A stretch of DNA of 54,201 nucleotides from contig NZ_JAFFIX010000034.1 in assembly GCF_016916835.1 (NCBI RefSeq), forward strand, positions 1 through 54,201. Direction: 5' to 3'. Both the position numbers and the translations under genes were made by a program. Source of the DNA: Actinacidiphila bryophytorum (lineage in GTDB: Bacteria; Actinomycetota; Actinomycetes; Streptomycetales; Streptomycetaceae). Of this stretch, positions 42,297-51,270 are shown one piece after another. Below the pieces are notes generated by a model, which worked only from the letters and a program-made list of their open reading frames with translations, was not told the origin of the DNA and searched no databases. Position 1 is the first letter of the stretch. Every line of letters begins with the position of its first letter.

Positions 42297-43136
42297 TCAG
42301 CGGGGAGCAGCGGCGGGCGGGTCGTTCAGCGCGCCGGAGCGGAAGGCGGCCACCTCGACCGCGTCCGCGTCGAACCCGGCGGACGCCAGGACGTCGCGCA
42401 GGCCCGCAAGCGCGGCCGCCTCGCCCAGCACACCCGCCGGAACCTCGACGCGTGCCCGGCCGCCGCCGAGGTCCCGCACCCGCAGGTCCGCCGCCTCCAC
42501 GCCCGCGGCGCCCAGTGCGGTCCGCACCGCCGCCTCCGCCCGGTCGACGCGGGCCAGCCGGGGGCCGGAGATCCGCAGTCCGTAGGCGACCCGGCTGGCC
42601 AGGCACGGAGTGGCCGGCTTGTCCCAGGTGGGCAGGGACCAGTGGCGGCTGAGCCGGCGCACCTGCTGCTTGGTCAGGCCCGCGCCCAGCAGCGGGGTCA
42701 GGACGCCGCGTTCGCTGCCCGCCCGGATCCCGGGACGGAAGAGGTCGGCCGCGTCGTCGGCGTTGGTGCCGGTGGCCACCTGGCGGAAACCCGACTCGGC
42801 CGCGATCCTGCCGATCGAGTCCAGCACCTCCGACTTGCAGAAGTAGCAGCGGTCGGGGCCGTTGGCGCGGTAGCCGGCGCGCTCCAGCTCCCTCGTCCTG
42901 GGCGTGAGGTGGGCGACGCGCAGGCCCGCGGCCACGTCCGCCGCCCGCTCCAGCTCCCCCGAGGCCAGGCTCTCGGAGACGGCGGTGACGGCCAGGACGT
43001 CGGCGGCCCCCAGCGCGCGTACCGCGGCGGCCAGCACCAGCGCCGAGTCCGCGCCCCCGGAGAAGGCGACGGCGACCCGTCCCCTGCCGTCGAACTGCTC
43101 CAGCAGCCGCTGCGCATCCGATTCCACGTCGGTCAT
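42297..43136 (-). CDS. larE: LarE: sulfur transferase for the nickel-pincer nucleotide cofactor
   Basis: The 279-residue product has the PP-loop SGGADS (26-31) for ATP-dependent activation. It has RCYFCK (C97, C100) plus PATPCLAS (C178), which aligns with the sacrificial Cys176 of the Lactiplantibacillus plantarum enzyme. LarE converts the two carboxylates of pyridinium biscarboxylate mononucleotide to thiocarboxylates. The extra CxxC suggests the three-cysteine type that holds an iron-sulfur cluster and can work catalytically, instead of the single-cysteine type that destroys itself (recalled from the Thermotoga protein). Its ATG overlaps the larC stop by four bases. It ends the gntR-larA-larB-larC-larE unit. 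Confidence 0.93.
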   Translation of the reverse strand: MTDVESDAQRLLEQFDGRGRVAVAFSGGADSALVLAAAVRALGAADVLAVTAVSESLASGELERAADVAAGLRVAHLTPRTRELERAGYRANGPDRCYFCKSEVLDSIGRIAAESGFRQVATGTNADDAADLFRPGIRAGSERGVLTPLLGAGLTKQQVRRLSRHWSLPTWDKPATPCLASRVAYGLRISGPRLARVDRAEAAVRTALGAAGVEAADLRVRDLGGGRARVEVPAGVLGEAAALAGLRDVLASAGFDADAVEVAAFRSGALNDPPAAAPR

Positions 43137-44296
43137 GACCCGTCCTCCTCGCGGGCCGCGGCAGCCGCGGCCGTCTCCGCCAACTCCGCCACCTCGCGCA
43201 GCGGAAGGCCGAGCCGGGCCGCCGCCGCCGCGGCATCGTCGTGTTCCGCCTTGGCCCGGTAAGGCCCGTGCTTGACCCGGACGGCCGCTCCCCGCACGTC
43301 CACCACCTCGGTGCGGCGCGGGAAGGCGGTGCGGGAGACGTCGCTCCTGCGGATGCCCAGGGTGCCGGTCTCGGCCGCCATCAGCTCCTGCACGGCGCCG
43401 GCCAGTTCCGGGCGGCACAGGCAGTGCAGCACGTGTGCCGGGCGGCCCTTCTTCATCACCGCGGGCGTCACCCAGGCGTCCAGCGCGCCCGCGTCCAGCG
43501 CCCGCTGGACCACGTGCGCCAGGACCTCGCCGGTGACGTCGTCCAGGTTGGTCTCCAGCAGCGCGACGCTCTCCCGGCCGTCCCGCACGTCCGCGGCCAC
43601 GGTGACGGCGCAGACGTTGGGCCGGTCGTCCAGCGTCCTGGTGCCGGCCCCGTAGCCGGTACGCCCCAGCACGGCCGGCGGCAGCGGCTCGTACCTGGCG
43701 GCCACCGCGGACAGCACGGCCGCAGCCGTCGGTGTGACGGTCTCGCCGGGGACGTCCGTGCCCGTCACGGCGGCTCCCCTGAGGAGTTCCAGGGTGGCGG
43801 GGGCGGGGACCGGGATGATGCCGTGCGCGGAACGCGTGCGCCCGACGCCGAGCGGCAGCGGGCCGCAGACCACCTGCGTGACACCAAGGTGGTGCAGCGC
43901 CGCCGCGATGCCGACGATGTCCACGACCGTGTCGTGCCCGCCGAGTTCGTGGAGGTGCACCTCGTGCGGGTCGACGCCGTGCAGCCTGCCCTCCACGGCC
44001 GCTATCGCGGTCAGGGCGGCGGTGGCGAGCGCCGCGACGGGCCGCGGGCGGGCGCGGGAGACCATGTCCATGAGCAGGCCGGCCGGGCGCCGCGCGGCGG
44101 TGTCCGTCACCTCCACGCGGACCCGTACCGCGGCCAGGCCGTGCGTGGTGACCCGCTCTGCCGTGAGGTCCCATCCGGTCAGGCCGGTGGAGCCGACGGC
44201 CTCCCTGATCCGGTCCAGCGGCGCGCCCGCGTCGACGAGGGCGGCCAGCAGCATGTCCCCCGCCAGTCCGGTGAAGGGGTTGATCCAGCAGATCAC
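43133..44296 (-). CDS. larC: LarC: nickel insertase for the nickel-pincer nucleotide cofactor
   Basis: The 387-residue product begins MICWINPFTGLAGDMLLAAL, the LarC family start. It contains a histidine-rich stretch (HEVHLHELGGHD, about 111-122), LLETNLDDVTGE and a C-terminal region with VKHGPYRAKAEHDD. LarC inserts nickel into the dithiocarboxylate cofactor using CTP. Here it is a single open frame; in L. plantarum it is split as larC1/larC2 and joined by frameshifting. The GTG start overlaps the larB stop, and the stop overlaps the larE start, so all three are translationally coupled. Confidence 0.93.
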   Translation of the reverse strand: MICWINPFTGLAGDMLLAALVDAGAPLDRIREAVGSTGLTGWDLTAERVTTHGLAAVRVRVEVTDTAARRPAGLLMDMVSRARPRPVAALATAALTAIAAVEGRLHGVDPHEVHLHELGGHDTVVDIVGIAAALHHLGVTQVVCGPLPLGVGRTRSAHGIIPVPAPATLELLRGAAVTGTDVPGETVTPTAAAVLSAVAARYEPLPPAVLGRTGYGAGTRTLDDRPNVCAVTVAADVRDGRESVALLETNLDDVTGEVLAHVVQRALDAGALDAWVTPAVMKKGRPAHVLHCLCRPELAGAVQELMAAETGTLGIRRSDVSRTAFPRRTEVVDVRGAAVRVKHGPYRAKAEHDDAAAAAARLGLPLREVAELAETAAAAAAREEDGS

Positions 44297-44970
44297 GACA
44301 CGTCCTCACGCGTCCTGGCGAGGCGGTGCGCCGCCATCGCCGCCCCGAAACCGGAGTCGATGTTGACCACGGTGACCCCCGCGGCGCAGGAGGCGTGCAT
44401 CGCCAGCAGGGCGGTGACGCCTTCCAGCGATGCCCCGTAGCCGGTCGAGGTGGGCACGGCGACGACCGGGCAGGCGACCAGGCCGCCCACCACGCTGGCC
44501 AGGGCGCCCTCCATCCCCGCCACGACGATCACGGCGTCCTGCCGCCGCAACTCGTCCTTGACGGCCAGCACCCGGTCCAGCGCGGCCACGCCGACGTCGT
44601 GCCAGGCGGTGGTGGCCAGCCCCAGCGCGGCGGCGACGGCAGCGGCCTCCGCTGCCACCGGCCGGTCGGCGGTACCGGCGGCCACGACGCCCAGCGCGAA
44701 GCCGCGCGGGTCCGCCGGACGCCACGTCAGCAGCCGCGCCTCGGCGTCGTAGCGCCCCTCGGGCACCTCCTGTGCGACGGCTGCCGCCTCGGCGGGTCCG
44801 ATGCGGGTGACCAGGACGGGCCCCTGGTTGTGCCGCAGCAGTGCGGTGACGATGCCGGCGATCTGCCCGGTGGTCTTGCCGGGGCCGTACACGACCTCGG
44901 GCACGCCCTGCCGGGCCTCGCGGTCGACGTCGACCCGGGCGAAGCCGAGGTCGAGATACGTGGTGTCCAC
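44293..44970 (-). CDS. larB: LarB: carboxylase/hydrolase making the pyridinium biscarboxylate precursor
   Basis: The 225-residue product ends in the AIR-carboxylase-like domain: VVAAGTADRPVAAEA (about 114-128), VVAGMEGALASVVGGL, VAVPTSTGYGAS and NIDSGFGAA. LarB carboxylates nicotinic acid adenine dinucleotide and releases AMP, giving the cofactor skeleton. The GTG at 44968-44970 follows GAGGGGG. The longer open frame upstream, which overlaps larA, is not needed. The gene lies 62 bp after larA and overlaps larC by GTGA. Confidence 0.93.
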   Translation of the reverse strand: MDTTYLDLGFARVDVDREARQGVPEVVYGPGKTTGQIAGIVTALLRHNQGPVLVTRIGPAEAAAVAQEVPEGRYDAEARLLTWRPADPRGFALGVVAAGTADRPVAAEAAAVAAALGLATTAWHDVGVAALDRVLAVKDELRRQDAVIVVAGMEGALASVVGGLVACPVVAVPTSTGYGASLEGVTALLAMHASCAAGVTVVNIDSGFGAAMAAHRLARTREDVS

Positions 44971-45032
44971 GCGGACCCCCTCAGGTGTCGTATCGGTCCG
45001 GTCGGTTCGAGCGGTATCCGGTCGCCGACCGG

Positions 45033-46307
45033 TCAGGCGAGATACGGGATCGTCTGCGGGCCCTCGGGCAGCACGCACAGCCGCGCCCCGGGCCCCGCGG
45101 CGGCCAGCGCCTGTGCCACGGTTTCCGACACGTCCCGGGTCTGCCGCAGGTGCGCGCCCGCCAGTTCGTCGTCGGTCAGGTACGAGGTCGCCATCACGAC
45201 GTCGCTTCCCGACTGGATACGGGCCTGTATCTGCACCTGCCACTGGTCGGGCACGGTCTCCCCCGCGGAGCGTGCCCCGATGGCCGCGAGCAGTTCCTGC
45301 GGCGAGGCCGCCGAGGCCAGGACCTGGCGGTAGGAGCCGTGGTCGGGGAAGCCGTCGCGGCATTCGGCGGCGCACACGATCGTCCCTCCCGGCCGTACGA
45401 CCTGGTAGGCGGCCGACATCCCCTTCACCGCCTGGTAGAGGTTCTGGTCCAGCGGGAAGCCGGAGTTGGTCGTGACGACCACGTCGAAGGGCGCGGGCAC
45501 CGGGCGCATGGCCATGCGCCTGGCGGCGGCGGTGGCGGCGGCGTGCATGGGCAGCAGGTCCCCGCCGAATGCGGCGACGACGTCCTTGTCCCGGTTGAGG
45601 ATCACGTCGAGGGCGAAGGTGACGCCGGTGGCCTCCGCGATGGCGCGCACGTCGTCGTGGACGGGGTTGCCGCGGGTGATGCCCCAGGTGGCGCGGGGGC
45701 TGCCGATACGGGCGGCGTCGTGCAGGACGAGTACGGTCTCCAGTGCGGCAAGTCCCGGCGCGACGAGCTTGGGACCGCCGGAGAAGCCCGCGAAGAAGTG
45801 CGGTTCGACGAACCCGGTCGTGATCCGCACGTCCGCCTCGGCCCACTCCCTGGCGAGCCACACCGGCACCCCGTCGCCGTGGGTGCCCATCCAGGTCAGC
45901 CGGCTGCGGTCGCGTGCGTCGTGGTTGACCACGCGCACCCGGTCGACCACGTCGTCGCCGAGCATCCGCCGCAGTTCCGCGTCGGTGTTGCCGCGGTGCG
46001 TCCCGGTGGCGACCAGGATCACCACGTCGTCGAGGCGTACGACACCCTCCAGTTCCGCCAGGACGGCGGGGATCATCAGGTGCCGCGGCTGCGGGCGGGT
46101 GCCGTCGCACATCGAGATCGCCACCGTCTGCCCGGGGCGGACCCGCTCGCGCAGCGGGGGCCCGGCGACCGGGTGCCGCAGCGCCGCGGTCAGTGCCGCG
46201 GCCTGGTCGGGGGCGGCGTCATGGTGCACCGGTTCGACGACGGTGGTCACCGCGGGGTCGACGTCGATGTCCAGCCCGCTCTCGCCGTAGGCCAGCCGTA
46301 TCCTCAC
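45033..46307 (-). CDS. larA: LarA-family nickel-pincer 2-hydroxyacid racemase/epimerase
   Basis: The 424-residue product keeps every key residue of the L. plantarum lactate racemase with almost constant offset: R71 (R75), H104 in ATGTHR (H108), H170 in EPHFF (H174), cofactor-bound K180 in GGPK (K184), Ni-ligand H196 in LHDAAR (H200), and Y291, Q292 and K295 in YQAVKG (294, 295, 298). It should therefore bind the nickel-pincer nucleotide and racemise or epimerise a 2-hydroxyacid by hydride transfer. The substrate is not fixed by these residues, since homologues act on lactate, malate, aromatic and sugar acids. The GTG start follows GGAAGGA, 25 bp after gntR. The divergent L-fuconate dehydratase suggests L-lactate or a sugar acid of the fucose pathway. 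Confidence 0.93.
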   Translation of the reverse strand: MRIRLAYGESGLDIDVDPAVTTVVEPVHHDAAPDQAAALTAALRHPVAGPPLRERVRPGQTVAISMCDGTRPQPRHLMIPAVLAELEGVVRLDDVVILVATGTHRGNTDAELRRMLGDDVVDRVRVVNHDARDRSRLTWMGTHGDGVPVWLAREWAEADVRITTGFVEPHFFAGFSGGPKLVAPGLAALETVLVLHDAARIGSPRATWGITRGNPVHDDVRAIAEATGVTFALDVILNRDKDVVAAFGGDLLPMHAAATAAARRMAMRPVPAPFDVVVTTNSGFPLDQNLYQAVKGMSAAYQVVRPGGTIVCAAECRDGFPDHGSYRQVLASAASPQELLAAIGARSAGETVPDQWQVQIQARIQSGSDVVMATSYLTDDELAGAHLRQTRDVSETVAQALAAAGPGARLCVLPEGPQTIPYLA

Positions 46308-46332
46308 CGCTGCGGTCCTTCCCGCCGGGCGG

Positions 46333-47046
46333 TCACGGCCGGCTGCCCGCGCCGCCGGGCGGGCCTTCCTGCTCGACGTGCTCGCGCAGCCACTGCTCGG
46401 TCGTACTGACGTGGATCAGCGCCACCGCTTCGGCCAGCGCGCGGTCCCGTGCGACCAGGGCGTTGTAGATCGCCCGGTGCTCGGCGATGGTGCGGTCGCC
46501 GGCCTTGTCGTCGACCAGCCCGCGCCAGACCCGGGCGCGTACCGTGCGGCTGGAGATGCCCTCCAGCAGGGTGGCCAGCGTGCTGTTGCCCGCGGAGGCG
46601 ATCACGGCGCGGTGGAAGGCCGCGTCGTGCTCGTTGAGCAGTTCGACGTCGTCGCTGGCGCGCGTCATCGCGTCCAGGTGGTACCTGATCTCGGTCAGGT
46701 TCTCCTCGGTGACCCGGCCTGCGGCCAGCCCTGTGGCGATCGGCTCGAAGAGCCTGCGGACCTCGGTCAGCTCCAGCAGCGTGTCGCCGCGCAGCAGTTC
46801 CACCGCGGACCCGAGGCTCTCCAGCAGCAGTGCGGGCTCCAGGCTGGTCACATAGGTGCCGTCCCCCCGCCGGATCTCCAGGACCCGTGCGACGACGAGG
46901 GCTTTGACCGCCTCGCGCATCAGGTTCCGGGAGAGCCCGAGGTCGGAGGCCAGTTGCTGTTCCGGAGGCAGTTTCGCCCCGGGGAGCAGCTCTCCTGACT
47001 GGATGAGTTCCCTGATCCGGGCGATGGCCTTGTCCGTCAGTGACAT
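46333..47046 (-). CDS. GntR-family (FadR-type) regulator of the lar / fuconate system
   Basis: The 237-residue product has an N-terminal winged helix (LPPEQQLASDLGLSRNLMRE, about 26-45; RRGDGTYV) and an all-helical FCD ligand domain with conserved Asp/His metal positions (LLNEHDAAFHRAV). FadR-type regulators usually sense organic or sugar acids. It is first in the lar operon and divergent from the fuconate dehydratase gene. The shared control region has the palindrome ATGTCTG-A-CAGACAT and inverted 14-mer copies, so it probably regulates both directions. The ATG at 47044-47046 was preferred over an ATG 11 codons upstream because of its GGGGA site. Confidence 0.88.
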   Translation of the reverse strand: MSLTDKAIARIRELIQSGELLPGAKLPPEQQLASDLGLSRNLMREAVKALVVARVLEIRRGDGTYVTSLEPALLLESLGSAVELLRGDTLLELTEVRRLFEPIATGLAAGRVTEENLTEIRYHLDAMTRASDDVELLNEHDAAFHRAVIASAGNSTLATLLEGISSRTVRARVWRGLVDDKAGDRTIAEHRAIYNALVARDRALAEAVALIHVSTTEQWLREHVEQEGPPGGAGSRP

Positions 47047-47080
47047 CGATTCGTCCCCACTCCCCTGCAGGCGCTGCATG

Positions 47081-47253
47081 AGAGTAGCAGCGTCATCCAA
47101 TGTCTGACAGACATGGGATGGATATTCCCCGATCGCGCGACATGCCCCACATCGGCTGCCACCGGCTCCACCTGCAACATCAACAGCGATTCGATGACGT
47201 CCTCTAGACAGGCCGTCGACACGACCCGTATAAATCCATCCCATGTCATGGAT
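47081..47253. promoter_or_regulatory. Divergent gntR-lar / fucD control region
   Basis: ATGTCTG-A-CAGACAT (47100-47114) is a perfect palindrome. GACATGGGATGGAT (47110-47123) recurs as its exact reverse complement at 47234-47247, next to the AT-rich TATAAAT at 47229-47235, a likely fucD -10 region. A TACTCT -10 for gntR lies on the minus strand at 47081-47086. These look like paired GntR operators. Confidence 0.62.
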
Positions 47254-47304
47254 GCAGCAGTGCCCCTGGGCGCATGCCCATGGATTCCGGAAGGGCCAGG
47301 ACAC

Positions 47305-48609
47305 ATGGCCGAGCTGATCATCGCCGTGGAGACGGCCGATGTCCGCTTCCCCACCTCGCTCGACCTGGACGGATCCGACGCGATGAACCCGGAGCCGGAC
47401 TACTCGGGCGCCTATGTGACCGTACGGACCAGCAGCGGGGCGGCCGGCTACGGCCTGGCCTTCACCGTGGGCCGGGGCAACGAGGTGGAGGTCGCGGCCG
47501 TCCGGTCCCTCGCCCGGCTCGTGGTCGGCCTGCCGGTCGAGGAGGTGCTGGGCGATCTCGGCGCCTTCTCCCGCCGCCTGACCGGCGACAGCCAACTGCG
47601 TTGGCTGGGGCCGGAGAAGGGGGCGATCCACATGGCCGCCGCGGCGATCGTCAACGCCGTCTGGGACCTGTACGGCCGCCGGGAGGGCAAACCGGTCTGG
47701 CGGCTGCTGGCCGGGCTGTCCCCCGAGCAGCTGGTCGACCTGGTGGACTTCCGCTACCTGCAGGACGCCCTGACCCGCGAGGAGGCGCTGGACATCCTGC
47801 GCCGGGCCGAGCCCGGCCGTGCTCAACGGGCCGAGCAGCTGCTGTCCGAGGGCTTCCCCGCCTACACCACCACGCCGGGCTGGCTGGGCTACTCCGACGA
47901 GAAGCTGGTCCGCCTGTCGCAGGCCGCCGTCGCCGAGGGCTTCACCCAGATCAAGCTGAAGGTGGGGGCCGACCCCGACGACGACGTCCGGCGGATGCGG
48001 CTGGCCCGCGAGGCGGTAGGCCCCGGCATCCGCATCGCGGTCGACGCCAACCAGGCCTGGGGCGTGCCGCAGGCGATCGACTGGATGCGGCGGCTGGCGC
48101 CCTACGACCCGTACTGGATCGAGGAGCCCACCTCCCCCGACGACATCCTCGGCCACGCCGCGGTCCGCAGGGCGGTCGCGCCGATCAAGGTGGCCACCGG
48201 GGAGCACACCCACAACCAGGTGATGTTCAAGCAGCTGCTGCAGGCCGGCGCACTGGACGTCCTGCAGATGGACGCCAGCAGGACCGCGGGGGTGACCGAG
48301 AACGTCGCGATCCTGCTGCTGGCCGCCAAGTTCGGCGTTCCGGTGTGCCCGCACGCCGGCGGCCTGGGCCTGTGCGAGATGGTCCAGCACCTGGCCATGT
48401 TCGACTACGTGGCCGTCTCCGGCTCCATGGACAACCGCGTCATCGAGTACGTCGACCACCTCCACGAGCACTTCACCGATCCGGTGCGCATCCGCCGGGG
48501 CCGCTATCTGGCGCCGACCGCACCCGGGCTCAGCGCCGAGCTGCACGCCCAGTCGGCAGCCGCCCACCGCTTCCCCGAAGGCGCCGTGTGGAAGCGGAAG
48601 GCGGCATGA
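47305..48609 (+). CDS. fucD: L-fuconate dehydratase (enolase superfamily)
   Basis: The 434-residue product matches L-fuconate dehydratase from end to end, including the hallmark LDGSDAMNPEPDYS (21-34). Catalytic residues sit one position before those of the Xanthomonas enzyme: K217/K219 in IKLKV, D247 in VDANQ, E273 in IEEPTSPDD, E300 in ATGEH and H350 in PHAGG. It dehydrates L-fuconate to 2-keto-3-deoxy-L-fuconate and may also take related acids such as L-galactonate or D-arabinonate. It is divergent from gntR-lar and is followed by a ribose-type importer. The later enzymes of the oxidative fucose pathway are not in the window. The ATG at 47305 was chosen by homology; a longer open frame starting near 47113 overlaps the operators. 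Confidence 0.93.
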   Translation: MAELIIAVETADVRFPTSLDLDGSDAMNPEPDYSGAYVTVRTSSGAAGYGLAFTVGRGNEVEVAAVRSLARLVVGLPVEEVLGDLGAFSRRLTGDSQLRWLGPEKGAIHMAAAAIVNAVWDLYGRREGKPVWRLLAGLSPEQLVDLVDFRYLQDALTREEALDILRRAEPGRAQRAEQLLSEGFPAYTTTPGWLGYSDEKLVRLSQAAVAEGFTQIKLKVGADPDDDVRRMRLAREAVGPGIRIAVDANQAWGVPQAIDWMRRLAPYDPYWIEEPTSPDDILGHAAVRRAVAPIKVATGEHTHNQVMFKQLLQAGALDVLQMDASRTAGVTENVAILLLAAKFGVPVCPHAGGLGLCEMVQHLAMFDYVAVSGSMDNRVIEYVDHLHEHFTDPVRIRRGRYLAPTAPGLSAELHAQSAAAHRFPEGAVWKRKAA

Positions 48610-48685
48610 GCGGCCCGCGCCGAGTCCGTCCCCGCACCGCCCCAGCCCAGCTTCGTCCGCGCAAGGACCCGAGGAGACCTGAGCA

Positions 48686-49741
48686 ATGAAGCCACCCACG
48701 AGAAGGACCACCGCGCTGGCAGCCGTGCTCGCCGCCGTGGCGATACCCGTGCTCACCGCCTGCAACTCCGACTCCGGCGGCTCCTCGGCCGTCGGCGTGG
48801 ACTACCCCCGCTCCGACACCGACTTCTGGAACTCGTACATCAAGTACACCCCGCAGTTCGCCAAGCAGCTGAAGATGACGCTGAAGACGACGAACTCCCA
48901 GAACGACGTGGCCAAACTCACCGCCAACGTCCAGACCTTCATCAGCCAGGGCGTCAAGGGCGTGGCGATGGCGCCGCAGGACACCGCCGCGATCGCGCCC
49001 ACCCTCGACCAGCTGGCGAGCAAGAAGATCCCCGTCGTCACCGTCGACACCCGCCCTGACAGCGGCAGCGTCTACATGGTGGTCCGCGCCGACAACCGCG
49101 CGTACGGCCAGAAGGCCTGCCAGTTCCTCGGCGCCAAGCTCGGCGGCAAGGGCGAGGTCGTCATGCTGGAGGGCGACCTGTCCTCGATCAACGGCCGGGA
49201 CCGCACGGAGGCGTTCAACGACTGCATGAAGCAGGACTTCCCCGGCATCAAGGTCTACGGGGAGGCCACCAACTGGGACGGCGCGACCGCAGCGCAGAAA
49301 CTGCAGACGGACCTGACCGCCCACCCGGGCATCAAGGGCGTCTACATGCAGTCCAGCTTCGCGCTGTCCGGCACCCTGCAGGTCCTCAAGCAGAAGGGAC
49401 TGCTGGTCGGACCGAGCGACCCCAAGCACGTCTTCGTCGTGTCCAACGACGGCATCCCGGAGGAACTCAGCGACATCGCCGCCGGCAAGATCGACGCCAC
49501 CGTCTCCCAGCCGGCCGACCTGTACGCCAAGTACGCGCTCTACTACCTCCAGGCAGCCCTGGACGGGAAGACCTTCAAGCCGGGGAAGACCGACCACGCC
49601 AGCACCATCATCCAGGTCCGCCCGGGTGTGCTGGAGGACCAGCTGTCCGCCCCGCTGGTGACGGCAGACGGGGCCACGTACGGCGGGGTGGCCAGCGTGA
49701 AGAACTCCGACACCTCCCTGTGGGGCAACCACCTCAGCTGA
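48686..49741 (+). CDS. Ribose-type (CUT2) ABC importer solute-binding lipoprotein
   Basis: The 351-residue product has a lipoprotein signal (LTAC lipobox) and a Peripla_BP_4 fold: DYPRSDTDFWNSY, VKGVAMAPQDTAA, VVTVDTRPDSGSVYMVVRADN (beginning at DTRPDSG) and VVSNDGIPEELSDIAAGKI. It begins 76 bp after fucD and is followed by its own ATPase and permease, so the importer is complete, unlike the CUT1 systems in this window. L-fucose, L-fuconate or a related acid is the most likely ligand given the dehydratase (inference). Confidence 0.88.
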   Translation: MKPPTRRTTALAAVLAAVAIPVLTACNSDSGGSSAVGVDYPRSDTDFWNSYIKYTPQFAKQLKMTLKTTNSQNDVAKLTANVQTFISQGVKGVAMAPQDTAAIAPTLDQLASKKIPVVTVDTRPDSGSVYMVVRADNRAYGQKACQFLGAKLGGKGEVVMLEGDLSSINGRDRTEAFNDCMKQDFPGIKVYGEATNWDGATAAQKLQTDLTAHPGIKGVYMQSSFALSGTLQVLKQKGLLVGPSDPKHVFVVSNDGIPEELSDIAAGKIDATVSQPADLYAKYALYYLQAALDGKTFKPGKTDHASTIIQVRPGVLEDQLSAPLVTADGATYGGVASVKNSDTSLWGNHLS

Positions 49742-49761
49742 CCGGGAAGGCGACACCAGCC

Positions 49762-51270
49762 ATGGGTACGGCACCGCCCGTCGCCGAAGCGTCGGGAATC
49801 GTCAAGCAGTTCGACTCCACCGTGGCGCTCGACGACGCCCACATCACCATCCACCAGGGACAGACCCACGCACTCGTCGGCCGCAACGGCGCGGGGAAGT
49901 CCACCCTGGTCTCCATCATGACCGGCCTGCAGGCCCCCGACCGGGGAGCGGTCGCCTTCAGCGGCCGGCCCGCCCCGCGGCTGGCGGACCGGGACGCCTG
50001 GCGCAGGTCGGTCGCCTGCGTCTACCAGAAGTCCACGATCATCCCGGAACTGACCGTGGCGGAGAACCTGTTCCTGCACCGCCTGGACCGCGGGCAGCTC
50101 GGACTGGTCCGCTGGAACGAGGTCAGGCGCAAGTCCCGCGACCTGCTCCACAAGTGGTCGGTGGACGTGGACGTACGCCTGCCGGCCCGCGAACTGACCA
50201 TCGAGCAGCGGCAGTTCGTGGAGATCGCCCGGGCGCTGTCCTTCGGCGCCCGCTTCATCGTCCTCGACGAGCCGACCGCACAGCTGGACGCCGCGGCCAT
50301 CAGCCGGCTGTTCACCCGGATCGGGGACCTCCAGCAGCAGGGCGTGACCTTCCTGTTCATCAGCCACCACCTGCAGGAGGTCTACGACATCTGCGACACC
50401 GTGACGGTCTTCCGCGACGCCCGCCATGTCCTCACCGCGCCCGTGGCGGACCTGCCGCGCGGCGAACTGGTGGCCGCCATGACCGGCGACGCGGCGGAGG
50501 CGGGCGGGCGCGCGCCCCGCCGTCCGCCCCCCGCAGGCGCCGGCCGGACCCTCGCCGTCGGGTCCCTCACCAGCGCCGGCAGCTACCAGGACGTCTCCTT
50601 CGAGGTCGCGGCAGGCGAGATCGTCGGCCTGGCCGGGGCCGCGGGCAGCGGCCGCACCGAGGTCGCGGAGACCGTCGTGGGGCTGCGCGCCGCCGACAGC
50701 GGGACCGTGGACGTCGGGGGTGCCCGCCCCCGGCCGGGCAGCGTCCCCGGCACGCTGGCCGCCGGAGTCGGCTTCGTCCCCCAGGACCGGCACCACCAGG
50801 GGTACGTGCCGCACATGTCCATCGCCGACAACGGCACCCTGACCGTCCCCCGCCGACTGGGACCGTACGGGTTCATCAACGGACGGGTGCGCGAGGAGCT
50901 GGCACGGGCCGCGATCGACGACCTGGCCATCAAGACGCCCGGCCCCGACCTGCCGGTGGCCGGGCTGTCCGGCGGAAACCAGCAGAAGGTCGTCATGGCC
51001 CGCGCCCTCGCCAACGACCCGAGGCTGCTGGTCCTGATCAGCCCCACGGCGGGCGTCGACGTCCGGTCCAAGGAGTTCCTGCTGCACAAGGTGGAGCAGA
51101 CGGCGGCCGGCGGCACCGCCGTCCTGCTGGCCTCCGACGAACTGGACGACCTGCGCGTCTGCGACCGGGTCCTGGTCATGGTGCAGGGCCGGGTCGTCGC
51201 CGAAATGCCCCGCGGATGGAACGACCACGAACTGGTGGCCGCCATGGAAGGAGTGGACCTCGATGCCTGA
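49762..51270 (+). CDS. Ribose-type ABC importer ATPase with two ATP-binding domains
   Basis: The 502-residue protein has a first nucleotide domain with Walker A GRNGAGKST (40-48) and Walker B IVLDEPTAQLD. The second domain has the degenerate Walker A GAAGSGRTE and an intact LSGGNQQK signature, as in RbsA-type proteins. It powers the importer formed with the preceding binding protein and the next gene. The ATG at 49762 is 20 bp after the previous stop; GGAAGG lies about 11 bases upstream, a rather long spacing. An in-frame start at 49720 would overlap the previous gene. Confidence 0.9.
   Translation: MGTAPPVAEASGIVKQFDSTVALDDAHITIHQGQTHALVGRNGAGKSTLVSIMTGLQAPDRGAVAFSGRPAPRLADRDAWRRSVACVYQKSTIIPELTVAENLFLHRLDRGQLGLVRWNEVRRKSRDLLHKWSVDVDVRLPARELTIEQRQFVEIARALSFGARFIVLDEPTAQLDAAAISRLFTRIGDLQQQGVTFLFISHHLQEVYDICDTVTVFRDARHVLTAPVADLPRGELVAAMTGDAAEAGGRAPRRPPPAGAGRTLAVGSLTSAGSYQDVSFEVAAGEIVGLAGAAGSGRTEVAETVVGLRAADSGTVDVGGARPRPGSVPGTLAAGVGFVPQDRHHQGYVPHMSIADNGTLTVPRRLGPYGFINGRVREELARAAIDDLAIKTPGPDLPVAGLSGGNQQKVVMARALANDPRLLVLISPTAGVDVRSKEFLLHKVEQTAAGGTAVLLASDELDDLRVCDRVLVMVQGRVVAEMPRGWNDHELVAAMEGVDLDA

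Noticed and set aside
45033..46307. Naming the LarA homologue simply lactate racemase
   Set aside because: Cofactor and catalytic residues are conserved across homologues with very different substrates, so the sequence does not fix lactate as the substrate.
47113..47304. A longer N-terminus for the fuconate dehydratase
   Set aside because: The extra 64 residues do not resemble the family and would overlap the operators and promoter; the ATG at 47305 matches the known protein start.
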